Shown here: in pieces, positions 1 through 7,797 of the stretch
Layout: each line of letters begins with the position of its first letter
Numbering within the stretch: the stretch's first letter is position 1
Assembly: GCA_900128565.1 (NCBI GenBank)
Contig: LT636193.1
Coordinates: 1-12,695, forward strand
Direction: 5' to 3'
Length of the DNA: 12,695 nucleotides
DNA from: Stramenopiles sp. TOSAG23-6
Taxonomy: Eukaryota > Sar
The notes under the pieces: model-generated
Told to the model about the DNA's origin: nothing
Seen by the model: the letters and a program-made list of their open reading frames with translations, nothing else
The model's database searches: none
Position numbers and translations under genes: made by a program

Positions 1-55
1 TATAAAAATTTTGTACCTAACGATTTTTTTTTTGAAATATTTTTCCAAAATACAT
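1..55 (+). mobile_element. Introner A0 (3' part only)
   Basis: The window opens inside a family copy: AAAATTTTGTACCTAACG, a T-tract, then GAAATATTTTTCCAAAATACAT ending at 55. The reading frame of gene A resumes at 56 (tt|GGC CAG AAA GAA). Confidence 0.85.
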
Positions 56-3000
56 TTGGCCAGAAAGAAAATTTGTGTAATGATAAAACAAATGCGGAAG
101 CGTCAGGAAATTCTGGAACAATAGTGACTACTGTACGTCGTGGAAGTGGAACCTTTGGTGATGATAATAGTAGTGATGATTCACAAAATAGCGATGACTA
201 TTCTTTGCAGTTGAAGCGTGGTACATCTGCTGGTTTTGGTAAAGGTGTCCGTTTTGAAGAAAATGAAGAATGTGATACAATGGCGAATACAGTTCAAGAG
301 AATCATGTGAAACCAAGAAATAATAATTGGCATTTTAGAGGTTTTGGTAGAGATGACCAATCTAGTGTGTCCGATTTTAGAAACGGGAGCAGTGGAGGAG
401 GATCTCATAGCGATGTAGGCGGTGCACGCAGTCGCTTTGGTGCAAACAGTACTGAGAGTGGATACGAATGTGTCGATGTACGTTTTCATAGATGAATTTC
501 AAATTTTGTTTTTTTGGTAGAAAATTTTATACCTAACAATTTTTTTTTTTTTTTTTGAAATATTTTTCCACAATATATGATCAGAGTGAATCAATGAGTG
601 ATGATTCAGGCAATGGTGAACCTCAAGTAGTGTCTGTTTTTGTACCTGAAGATTGGCTTGAAGGACAACATATCCTAGTGACCATGACGGATGGTCATAG
701 ATATACTCTCGCTGTTCCTCCAGGAATGTACGTTTTACTTTTTTTTTAATTCCAATTTTTTTTTTTTAGTTTTCGTACGAAATTTTGTACCTAACAATTT
801 TTAGTTTTTTTTTTCAAATATTTTTCCAAAACACATTGGTCCAGGAGAATCATTTCAAACAGAACTTCATAGTCACATGCCTGAACCTGAGGTTGTTTCT
901 GTTCCTGTACCTTTAGACTGGCAAAAAGGGCAACATATACTAATTAGCATGACTGATGGTCGGAGATATACCCTTGCCGTACCCCCTGGCATGTACGTTT
1001 TCATTATGAATTTCAAATTTATTTTTTTTTTAATACGAAATTTTGTACCTAACATTTTTTTTTTTTTTTTGAGTTTTTATTTCGATACGTTTTCATTATG
1101 AATTTCAAATGTATATTTTTTTTCCATAAAAAAATTTCACATCTAACCAATTTAAAAAAAAACAATTTTTTTCACAAAACATTGGTCCTGGTGAAGTATT
1201 TCAAGCTCATTTACGGCCAAATAAAAATGGTGAATATGAAGAAGATAATAGAAGTAGTCAGGAAAATAACGAGGAAGGTACAGATAATCCTAACCCTAAC
1301 CCTAAAGATACGAATGAAAATCGTGCAGATAAATCTATTCAAGATATTGATGATATTGAAATAGACGGTAAACGAGATGATAGCCATATTGATGATAAAG
1401 ATAATCATTTGGGGGAGGTAAAACAACAAGGAAATTCGGAAGTGCTTTCAAAGACACCATCCTGTACATTTTCATTTTGATTTCCAAATTGTTTTTACTA
1501 AGAAAATGGAAAATTTTGTACCTAACAAATTTTTTAAATCAAAAAATATATATATATATATTCACAATATATGGTTTCATCCAACGCCTGGTAAACGTCG
1601 AAACGATGTGAGTCATTTAGATGACATTATACAGCAACGTAATAAAGAAGAGCAGGAAGTATTTTATGTGCGTTTTCATCATGAATTTCAATTTTGTTTT
1701 CGTACAACATTTTGTACCTAACGATTTTTATAACAAAAAAAAAATATTTTTTCACAATATATGCTCAGCAACAGCACAGAAATATATCACGTTTTGATGG
1801 AAAGCAAAGTCAGCATTACCCTAACCTAACCGTTAATGCTGGACGGTTTGATGGAAAGCAAAGTCTTGGTTCAAATACATCAAATATTGATCAGCCACAA
1901 CATCACCAATATCAAGATCAGCAAAGATTGCATCAACAGCAACAACACGAAGACCATGTGAACCATCACCGCCAAATTAAATTACAAAAGATGCAATTAC
2001 AGATTGATGATCAACAGAGGCAAATTCGTCGTCAAATTCAAGAACGGAAAGTTTTTGATCAAATTCGACATGAACAGCAACAACATGAGGAACAAATTCG
2101 ATTACAAATTCACATTCGACCTCAAAACATGTATGTTTTATTTTTTTTTTTTACAGAAAAATCGAATTTATTTTTTTCAAAAAAATTTGTACCTAACAAT
2201 TTTTTTTAGATTTTTTTTGAAATATTTTTCCAAAATACATGCAGATTTTTTTTGAAATATTTTTCCAAAATACATGCAGCAACAAAATATGCATATGAGA
2301 ATGCAAGTAGATCATCATACCCAGCAGCAGCAAGAGATTGATCGTCGACATCATCAGCAACAAAGTTGTTCTACAGATGATGTGACGTATGAGAATCGGA
2401 AAAACCCTAACCATAAAACGCATGAGAGTCGGAAAAACTCTCGGCGTCGACAAGAAGGAATTAGACGGAGAAGAAGAAGTAGTAGTGGTAGTAGTGTTAG
2501 TCACGTCAAAGTTGCTCCACCAAATTCATTCCCTGTTACCAGTGATGGCGTTGACAGCGATGGAGTAGGTCGTCGTCGTAGTAGCAGTAATAGTAGTACT
2601 TTCGCTACATATCTTCAACAATTACCGTCTGATGATGGAAAACCAACATTCTTCCCTAACCCTAACCCTAATGGAGTTGATGACCACAGCCGTCGAACAT
2701 CAGGAACTCATGAATTAACCTCAATTAGTGGTATTAATAGTAGTGGTGGTATGCTCAGTAGTGTAGATTGTTTTTTCATCATTCATTTTTTACCTTTTTT
2801 TTTTTTTTTTAATATGAAAATTTTGTAACGAACGAGTTTTTGTAAAAAAAAAAATATTTTTAACAATACATGGAGCTAGTAGTTTTGGCGGTACTCAAAC
2901 GACCCAGCCGAGACTAAGTCTAGGTGGGCGCTTAAGTATGGGAAACCGTCTTAGTATTGCAGGTCATCTTGGATTACCACCCCTTCCATGTACGTTTTAA

Positions 3001-4385
3001 ATATTGAAAATGCATTTTTTTTTTGGTACGAAATTTTGTACCTAATCAAAAACAATAAAAAAAAAATATTCTTTACAATACATGTACTCAACCTCGTCAT
3101 CGACTTCCAGTTCCTGGTGCTACATCAAATTCATCTCAGAGATGCTGGACATATACCCCAAATGGGACTACGTATGTTTTATTTTTTTTCAATTTCGATT
3201 TTTTTTTCGTACGAAATTTTGTACCTAACGAATTTTTTTTGAAATATTTTTCCAAAATACACAAACCATACAGATGAGGCTGCCGTATTAGCAGCAGAAA
3301 TGAATACCGCAGAAAGACACTTACAAAAGGCAAATGATGCAAATGCCATTGCGGAAGCTCATCGCCTCGAAGCTCATCGTTTGACACAGTTGTGTGCTCA
3401 TAATTGTGGATATCGTCAACGTGGTCAGTCACCGGAAGCTCAGCATCAAGCTGCATCACTGGCAGTAGATCAAGCTGCTGAACACATGTATATTTTATTT
3501 TTTTTTTCAAATTCGATTTTTTTTTCGTACGAAATTTTGTACCTAACGATTTTGTTTTGTGAAATATTTTTCCAAAAGACATGGAAATTGCACAAACTGC
3601 AGCTTTACTCGCTAAATCGCATATGGCTGCAACCGAAGCAGCCATTGGCCGATCCCCCTTACAACCATTATCTTTTCGGAATGGCAATTCTCATTTACCT
3701 ACTGCTTTAGGAGTATGTACGTTTTCATATCAATTTTGAATGTAATTTTTTTTTCGTATGAAATTTTGTACCTAACGAAATTTTTTTCGAAATATTTTTT
3801 CATAATCCATGTGTTGATTCGATGAGTCCATCCGGATGCTTCGAGACGCATTCACATCAGAAGAACCCAGTTTCAATATATGGTTCTGGTGTTACGTATG
3901 AAAGTTTATCAAATCAAGCAAGCATTCCAACAACGACGGCAACATTTGGAACATTACCATCACCTCAATATTTTGATACTCAAGGTAATGCCATCGGTAC
4001 TTCAAGTCAGCAACATGAGCAACGTAATGCAAGACATCAACTTTTAGAATTTCAGCACCAACAAAAACAAAAACAGAATTATGAAGAACAAACGCTGTTG
4101 CTAAAAATTCAGCAAGAACGAAATCGGCAACAGCAACAGCAACAGCAACAACAGCAACAACCACAACAACAACAACAATATGATGGTGGGAAGACTCATC
4201 AAAAAGTATATCAGTCTGGTCAAGTTCCTCTTAATGTGAATATACCCCCGGTAGATCTGAGCTTTGATTTCAACCAATTTCCCCATCAGTTACCTATAGA
4301 TGGTAGTAACTGGTCGAGGAATGCTAGAACTGGAGTAGGCACTAAATCTCTCTTTTCTACTAATCCCTCAAATGTCAGAAGGTAA
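56..4385 (+). CDS. Gene A: large Gln/Ser/Asn-rich protein with a duplicated VPPG motif module (5'-partial, 12 exons)
   Basis: Exons read 56-477, 579-727, 837-992, 1183-1463, 1573-1667, 1763-2130, 2276-2768, 2872-2989, 3084-3171, 3263-3487, 3583-3716 and 3811-4385 (stop TAA 4383). After a split first codon this gives exactly 1034 codons. The start lies upstream of the window. Visible parts: a Gly/Ser/Asn-rich stretch (exon 1); two copies of a 52-residue-period module (VVSVxVPxDWxxGQHIL...TMTDGxRYTLAVPPGIGPGExF, coded 627-855 and 892-1201) with each VPPG|IGPGE split by an intron at the same place; an acidic Asp/Asn tail with NPNPNP (exon 4); a Gln/His-rich probable coiled coil (exons 6-7); Arg/Ser-rich runs; an Ala-rich helix (exon 10); and a Gln tract 4128-4178. 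VPPGxxPGxxF motifs recur in proteins of unknown function in other eukaryotes. No enzyme domain is recognised, so the role is unknown; a nuclear or regulatory scaffold is only a guess. The exon chain is well supported by frame; exons 8 and 9 are the least certain. Confidence 0.75.
478..578 (+). mobile_element. Introner A1 (101 nt, phase 0)
   Basis: Starts GTACGTTTTCATAGATG, internal TTTTATACCTAACA, ends CCACAATATAT. Flanks AT/AT. Joins CVD|DQSESM in frame. An AG at 583-584 (GATCAG) would also keep frame, so this junction alone does not prove a non-AG end. Confidence 0.85.
728..836 (+). mobile_element. Introner A2 (109 nt, phase 2)
   Basis: Starts GTACGTTTTAC, internal TTTTCGTACGAAATTTTG then TACCTAACA, ends CCAAAACACAT. 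Flanks AT/AT. Removal rebuilds AVPPG-I-GPGESF, a known motif. The first downstream AG (842-843) shifts frame and meets a stop; the frame-keeping AG at 871-872 would delete the conserved GPGESFQ. Confidence 0.93.
993..1182 (+). mobile_element. Introner A3, compound (190 nt, phase 2)
   Basis: Twice the usual length. A 25-nt stretch at 994-1018 (TACGTTTTCATTATGAATTT and on) recurs exactly at 1086-1110. The first unit carries TTTTGTACCTAACA; the second has a drifted CACATCTAACC and the final CACAAAACAT. Removal rebuilds VPPGIGPGEVF, the paralogue of the A2 junction. Confidence 0.9.
1289..1306 (+). repeat. Telomere-type repeat inside exon 4 of gene A
   Basis: CCTAACCCTAACCCTAAA, read in frame as Pro-Asn-Pro-Asn-Pro-Lys. 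Confidence 0.9.
1464..1572 (+). mobile_element. Introner A4 (109 nt, phase 1)
   Basis: Starts GTACATTTTCATTTTG, internal AAAATTTTGTACCTAACA, then an AT run and CACAATATAT. Flanking dinucleotides differ (CT before, AT at the end). Joins KTPS-W-FHPTPGK in frame. Confidence 0.85.
1668..1762 (+). mobile_element. Introner A5 (95 nt, phase 0)
   Basis: Starts GTGCGTTTTCATCATGAATT (GTGCG instead of GTACG), internal ACATTTTGTACCTAACG, ends TTCACAATATAT. Flanks AT/AT. Joins EVFY|AQQQH in frame. Confidence 0.88.
1793..1864 (+). repeat. Telomere-type repeat bracketed by an 18-bp direct repeat, exon 6 of gene A
   Basis: TTTGATGGAAAGCAAAGT occurs at 1793-1810 and exactly again at 1847-1864 (period 54, 18 codons, giving RFDGKQS twice). 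ACCCTAACCTAACC lies between, at 1818-1831. Confidence 0.88.
2131..2275 (+). mobile_element. Introner A6 with duplicated 3' end (145 nt, phase 2)
   Basis: Starts GTATGTTTTA, internal AAATTTGTACCTAACA. The last 35 nt occur twice in tandem (2206-2240 and 2241-2275), each ending CCAAAATACAT followed by GCAG. Only the downstream end keeps the frame (QN-M-QQQNM). Confidence 0.9.
2389..2438 (+). repeat. Short telomere-like motif bracketed by a near-perfect 17-bp repeat, exon 7 of gene A
   Basis: ATGAGAATCGGAAAAAC (2389-2405) and ATGAGAGTCGGAAAAAC (2422-2438) flank or overlap ACCCTAACC (2404-2412); the protein reads YENRKNPNHKTHESRKN. Confidence 0.7.
2654..2671 (+). repeat. Telomere-type repeat inside exon 7 of gene A
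   Basis: CCCTAACCCTAACCCTAA, read in frame as part of FPNPNPNG. No flanking duplication is evident. Confidence 0.9.
2769..2871 (+). mobile_element. Introner A7, degenerate (103 nt)
   Basis: The start is TGTTTTTTCATCATTC, lacking GTACG; the internal block has decayed to AAAATTTTGTAACGAACG; the end is AACAATACAT. Only one downstream frame is open (GASSFGG), and it needs 103 nt removed from 2769, or 100 nt from GT 2770 to AC 2869. The latter would be a GT-AC intron adding a Tyr codon. Confidence 0.7.
2990..3083 (+). mobile_element. Introner A8 (94 nt, phase 1)
   Basis: Starts GTACGTTTTAAATATTG, internal ACGAAATTTTGTACCTAATC, ends TTTACAATACAT. Flanks AT/AT. Joins LP-C-TQPRH; all three frames are open downstream, so frame evidence is weaker here. 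Confidence 0.82.
3172..3262 (+). mobile_element. Introner A9 (91 nt, phase 2), AC flanks
   Basis: Starts GTATGTTTTATTTTTT, internal TTCGTACGAAATTTTGTACC then TAACGA, ends CCAAAATACAC. Flanking dinucleotides are AC/AC rather than AT/AT, direct evidence that the duplicated pair belongs to the target site. Confidence 0.9.
3488..3582 (+). mobile_element. Introner A10 (95 nt, phase 2)
   Basis: Starts GTATATTTTATTTTTT, internal TTCGTACGAAATTTTGTACC then TAACGA, ends CCAAAAGACAT. Flanks AT/AT. Joins AAEH-M-EIAQTAA in frame. Confidence 0.9.
3717..3810 (+). mobile_element. Introner A11 (94 nt, phase 1)
   Basis: Starts GTACGTTTTCATATC, internal TTCGTATGAAATTTTGTACC then TAACGA, ends TCATAATCCAT. Flanks AT/AT. 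Joins ALGV-C-VDSMSP in frame. Confidence 0.88.
4128..4178 (+). repeat. Glutamine tract (CAA/CAG) in gene A
   Basis: Seventeen codons, all Gln except one Pro; mixed CAA and CAG codons. Confidence 0.9.
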
Positions 4386-4458
4386 TTTACACTGTTATTA
4401 AGTAAAATGACTTTATACCATAATTTCAATTTTATATTATTTTTTTTTTTTAAAAATA

Positions 4459-4472
4459 CGTTAGGTACAAAA
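4459..4472 (-). repeat. Solo fragment of the introner internal block, antisense to gene A
   Basis: The reverse strand reads TTTTGTACCTAACG, the most conserved introner segment, in the 156-nt gap between the convergent stops of A and B. No GTACG start or CAATACAT end lies at the expected distance. It may be a remnant in the 3' UTR of gene B. Confidence 0.45.
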
Positions 4473-4541
4473 AACTGCTTGAAAAAGTTATACGAATTGT
4501 AATTCTAATTTTGGGTTTATTATTATGATGAATAATTTTTA

Positions 4542-5643
4542 CTAGAGTTGTTTCTGCAAATGTGCATGACTTGAACCAAAATGATCTGGTACTTCATGGA
4601 TATATTTATACAAAAAGGTATGTCCGATATATGCAACGAAACTTCCTATAAAGTACGCGACAAAAGCAACTCCACCGCCTAGAAATAAAAATTCAAACCC
4701 GGTTCGGCACGAAGATTTGGACTGAGTACTTATTGAGTCTATAATGCAAGGCGAGAGATAACTTTTCCAAGATTTGAATTCATTTGTTTTCGGATTTTTG
4801 AGACAACTTGTAGTGACCCCAAGAAGAAAAAGAACAATTCCCGTAGAAATACAGGCGATTTTGAACATCCCATTTTCACCACAATCAGGATCTAAGAGAG
4901 GAGCTACAGAATACATAAACAAGGGGATGAATCCAAATACAACAAAGGAGAGAAATGTGATGAATCCATCCTTCCAGGGAGATTCATCATCTTCAGGTAG
5001 TTGCAGTTGAAGTTTTTCCAACATTAAAGTATTGTGAAAAAATATTTCGAAAAAAAAATCATTAGGTACAAAATTTCGTACGAGTACGAAAAAAAAATTA
5101 AAATTTTGAAATTGCAAACGTACAAAGTTCAAGTAGGATGTCATCGTATTTGGCAATTGTGTGAACGACAACCATAGCTTTGTCACGAGGCAACCCTTTT
5201 TCAACATATGTGTCAACCAATGACTTAATTACAACAGGGCGAGCAACTTGTAAATTTTTTTCTTCTCGACTGAACTCTGATAGTACGTGTTCCTGATGAG
5301 CAATAGAACTCAAAGCATCTCCTACACCCATACCAACGGCGTCAGCTATTATATTAGAAATTCCCAAAATAAGTACAACCTTGGGACTCAACTGACCACC
5401 AGATGCACCAGAAATAATCGCAAATGTGGTGAGAATTCCATCCACACCTCCATAGACCACACTTTTTATCAAGTCACCGTTTTCACTATGAGCTTCTTCA
5501 GAAAACATTGCATCATCATCAGCTGCTGAAGGAATTGTGTGCGAAGAAATTAATTCATCACGATCCAAAGCTTGGTAAGCTGAACGAGCACCACTTAAAT
5601 TACGCACTTTGTCCGCGGCACTAACTGGATTATGAGGAGGCAT
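4542..5643 (-). CDS. VIT1: Gene B: vacuolar iron transporter family protein (VIT1/CCC1, DUF125)
   Basis: Two exons, 5643-5124 and 5026-4542, join to 335 codons (334 aa) across one introner-type intron. ATG 5643 is the first in-frame ATG. The family moves Fe2+ (or Mn2+) from cytosol into the vacuole by proton exchange. Family signatures are clear: NGDLIKSVVYGGVDGILTTF (residues 55-74, helix 1), LGISNIIADAVGMGVGDALS (93-112, helix 2), a cytosolic Glu-rich segment (about 117-190) in the place of the metal-binding domain, SPWKDGFITFLSF then helix 3 (195-217), helix 4 (about 226-247) and a last helix FLGGGVAFVAYFIG (288-301). The loop between helices 4 and 5 (about 248-283, Lys/Ser/Cys-rich) looks long for the family. 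The N-terminal 50 residues are polar and could carry a sorting signal. The intron splits the codon in ELL|MLEKL, within the metal-binding region. Convergent with gene A, divergent from TRM5. Confidence 0.95.
5027..5123 (-). mobile_element. Introner B1 in the VIT gene (97 nt, phase 1), TT flanks
   Basis: Read on the minus strand: GTACGTTTGCAATTTC, then CGTACTCGTACGAAATTTTG and TACCTAATGA, ending TTCACAATACTT. Flanking dinucleotides are TT/TT. Removal gives LLEL-L-MLEKL, as expected in VIT proteins; there is no usable AG near the end, and shifting the cut by one base creates a stop. Confidence 0.92.
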
Positions 5644-6020
5644 TTTGAGCAAAACCTAGAGGGAAGATGAGATACTATTAAGGTAACAAAAAAAATATGT
5701 CATTGACAATTTCTCGAAAAAATCCATTTTGATATTTGATTGAAGAGTCGACTTAGCAGTCAAAAAAAATGAGAAATTGAGAAATTGAGAAATAATTGAG
5801 AAAGTAGAGTCAGCGACACGTCGTCTCGCGAGAAGAAGTCAATAGGTCCTATATCGATATAATACAGTATACTATTAACTTCTTGAAATTTAACTTCATT
5901 GCATCTACGCAGCTATATCTGCGTAAGACATTTAACATTGCTTTATTTTCTTTTCGCATATACTCACGGATAGGTCAAAACCTTCGATATTTATCTCAAT
6001 TTCGAAACACTGGCATACAA
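5644..6020. promoter_or_regulatory. Divergent intergenic region between VIT and TRM5
   Basis: Holds the presumed promoters of both genes. Seen: GAAATTGA short repeats near 5770-5800; a CGACACGTC at 5814-5822 followed at once by the palindrome TCTCGCGAGA (5824-5833); and TCTCGAAAAA at 5712, 69 nt upstream of the VIT ATG. From 5808 the TRM5 frame is open but has no ATG before 6021. No RNA gene seen. Confidence 0.5.
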
Positions 6021-7546
6021 ATGGAACGAAACATTGTTCAATCTACACAAAACTCTGAATTTGTTCTTGACCGCAGTATATTTTCCAAATCTATTCCAGT
6101 GTCTGCCTTACGCATACGTCCAGAGCAATGCAATGTTTTTACAAAGAAATTGAGGCGTATTATATTTAAACGGCGAAAAGTTCGACCGATAGTTTCGGAT
6201 CCTTCTGACTCGACACACAAGCTACTTCTTTTAAGTGACACCATTGGAAACCACAATGGAAACCACAATGATGGTGATACAAATGATGGTGATACGTCTA
6301 CACTCTCGGAAGATATTTCACCTGAAATAATGGATTTTATTACAAGTCAAGGTGCTTCATTTGTTCCATATTCTATTACTATGGGCTATGAACATCTTAC
6401 TGCAAGCCAAGTGTTAGCTGAAGTTCTACCAGTAGGAGTCCAGGTGCCATCATCTTTTGAGACTATAGGTCATATTGCCCACGTGAACCTTCTTGAAGAA
6501 CAATTGCCATTTAAGAAAATTATTGGTGAAGTATTTTTAGAAAAGAATTCTCCTCGTATTCGAACAGTTGTAAATAAAGTTGGAACAATTCAAACGAAAT
6601 TTCGGACTTTTCCAATGGAGATTTTGGCTGGTGAAGATGACACAATAGTTGAGTGCATCGAAGGTGGAGCTCGATTCAAACTTGACTATCGATCTGTATA
6701 CTGGAATTCTCGGTTACAAATGGAGCATATGCGTAGAGTGGAGCTCATTGCTGGTCCTCTGATTAAGAAGAAACGCGGTAAAAATAAAAATAAAAATTTT
6801 GAAAATAGTTCAAAAATTGAAATAAAAAAGGATGAAACGGTGAATAGAATTCTATCATCGAAACCTTTAGTCATTGCGGATATGATGTGTGGAATTGGAC
6901 CATTTGCTATACCTCTAGCAATGCGTGATTGTGTGGTACACGCGAATGACTTAAACCCAGAGTCGTATAAATGTACATTTTCATTTCAATTTCGAATTTA
7001 GTTTTTTTTTGGTTTTCGTACGAAATTCTGTACCTAACAAATTTTACAAAAAAAAAATATTTTTTCACAATACATATCTCAAAGAGAATTGTGCCTTGAA
7101 TAAAGTATCTTCGTTGATAACAACGTATAATTTAGATGCACGTGTTTTCATAAAAACATTGTTGAAACAGTCCATTACATTTGATCATGTCATTATGAAT
7201 TTACCTGCTTTATCACTGGAATTTATAGATGTCTTTTCTGGACAGGTTTGTGCTGATTGGGAGAAAATGCCAAAGTTACATTGTTATTGTTTTTCTAGTG
7301 CATCCACAGTAACCGAAAGACGCAATGATGTTATTAAGAGAGCTGAGATATCCTTAGGTCGTCCTTTAGATTCAGCAAATGTTCAAACAAAAGAGGTAAG
7401 AGATGTCGCACCTAATAAGATAATGTATGTTTTATTTTTTTTCAATTTCTAATTTATTTTTCGTACGAAATTTTGTATTGTGTGTATCATTCACACTTCC
7501 TTCTGTATCACTAGAATCTTCTAAAAAACGGATTCGTAGTATATAA
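6021..7546 (+). CDS. TRM5: Gene D: tRNA (guanine37-N1)-methyltransferase TRM5
   Basis: Exons 6021-6972, 7076-7424 and 7477-7546 give 457 codons (456 aa). TRM5 methylates N1 of G37 next to the tRNA anticodon using S-adenosylmethionine, preventing +1 frameshifting. Visible signatures: VVNKVGTIQTKFRTFPMEIL (183-202), VYWNSRLQMEH (226-236), the SAM-binding ADMMCGIGPFAIPLA (286-300), NDLNPESYKYLKEN (309-322, split by intron 1), a MNLPALSLEF catalytic-loop motif in exon 2, and VRDVAPNKIM then LCVSFTLP at the C-terminus. A Lys/Asn-rich linker (about 249-272) is inserted before the SAM motif. Methionine 6021 is the first in-frame ATG; the frame stays open upstream to 5808 without an ATG. The last intron is only 52 nt and has lost its 3' half (see its entry), so the last exon is inferred from conservation. 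If that intron is not removed, translation stops at 7450 and the conserved tail is lost. Confidence 0.94.
6973..7075 (+). mobile_element. Introner D1 in TRM5 (103 nt, phase 1)
   Basis: Starts GTACATTTTCATTTC, internal TTCGTACGAAATTCTGTACC then TAACA, ends TTCACAATACAT. Removal yields NPESYK-Y-LKEN, a conserved TRM5 block, with nothing missing. Using the next AG (7083-7084) would give an immediate TAG stop. This is the best-anchored non-AG boundary in the window. Confidence 0.96.
7425..7476 (+). mobile_element. Introner D2 in TRM5, 3'-truncated (52 nt)
   Basis: Starts GTATGTTTTATTTTTTTTC and reaches TTCGTACGAAATTTTGTA, then breaks directly into coding sequence TTGTGTGTATCATTC (LCVSF). The CCTAAC element, T-tract and CAATACAT end are absent. 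Removing 52 nt joins VAPNK-I-(I or M)-LCVSFTLP, the expected TRM5 tail. Confidence 0.75.
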
Positions 7547-7707
7547 TAAAACGGATTTGTAATATATACAATGGAATAAAACGGATTTGTAATATATACA
7601 ATGGATTTGTTTTGTAGTGTATAAAATAAATTTCATGGATTATTTAAAAGATTTTTTTTAGATGTATAAAATAAATTTCATGGATTATTAAAAGATTTTT
7701 TTTAGAT
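7546..7707. repeat. Two tandem duplications just after the TRM5 stop
   Basis: A 30-bp unit (ATAAAACGGATTTGTAATAT and on) repeats exactly at 7546-7575 and 7576-7605. A 45-bp unit (GTATAAAATAAATTTCATGG and on) occupies 7619-7663 and 7664-7707 with one T missing in the second copy. Confidence 0.9.
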
Positions 7708-7797
7708 GTTTTTATGTATTTCAACGAATTAATTTCAAGAATTTCGAAACCTCAGCGTATATATGTCTATAGATATACGTGAAGGAAAATAATCAAT

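Noticed and set aside
478-584. Ordinary GT-AG reading of intron A1 (ending GATCAG)
   Set aside because: It keeps frame here, but equivalent AG readings in A2, B1 and D1 fail by stop codon, loss of conserved residues or absence of AG; one rule for the family fits better.
728-836. U12-type AT-AC introns
   Set aside because: With the AT flank included they start ATGTACG and end AC, but the U12 donor ATATCCTT is absent, the branch-like site is too far from the end, and A4, A9, B1, C2 and C3 lack the leading AT.
3136-3687. Long open frame on the minus strand across exons 9-11 of gene A
   Set aside because: It runs antisense through introners and the Ala-rich exon; composition and the plus-strand exon chain explain it.
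5764-5806. Microsatellite-like GAAATTGA run as a possible regulatory array
   Set aside because: Only three imperfect units; consistent with simple sequence in AT-rich DNA.
6239-6300. Short repeats in TRM5 (GNHNGNHN, DGDTNDGDT) as a frameshift or assembly fault
   Set aside because: They are in frame in a variable N-terminal segment, and all conserved TRM5 motifs follow intact.
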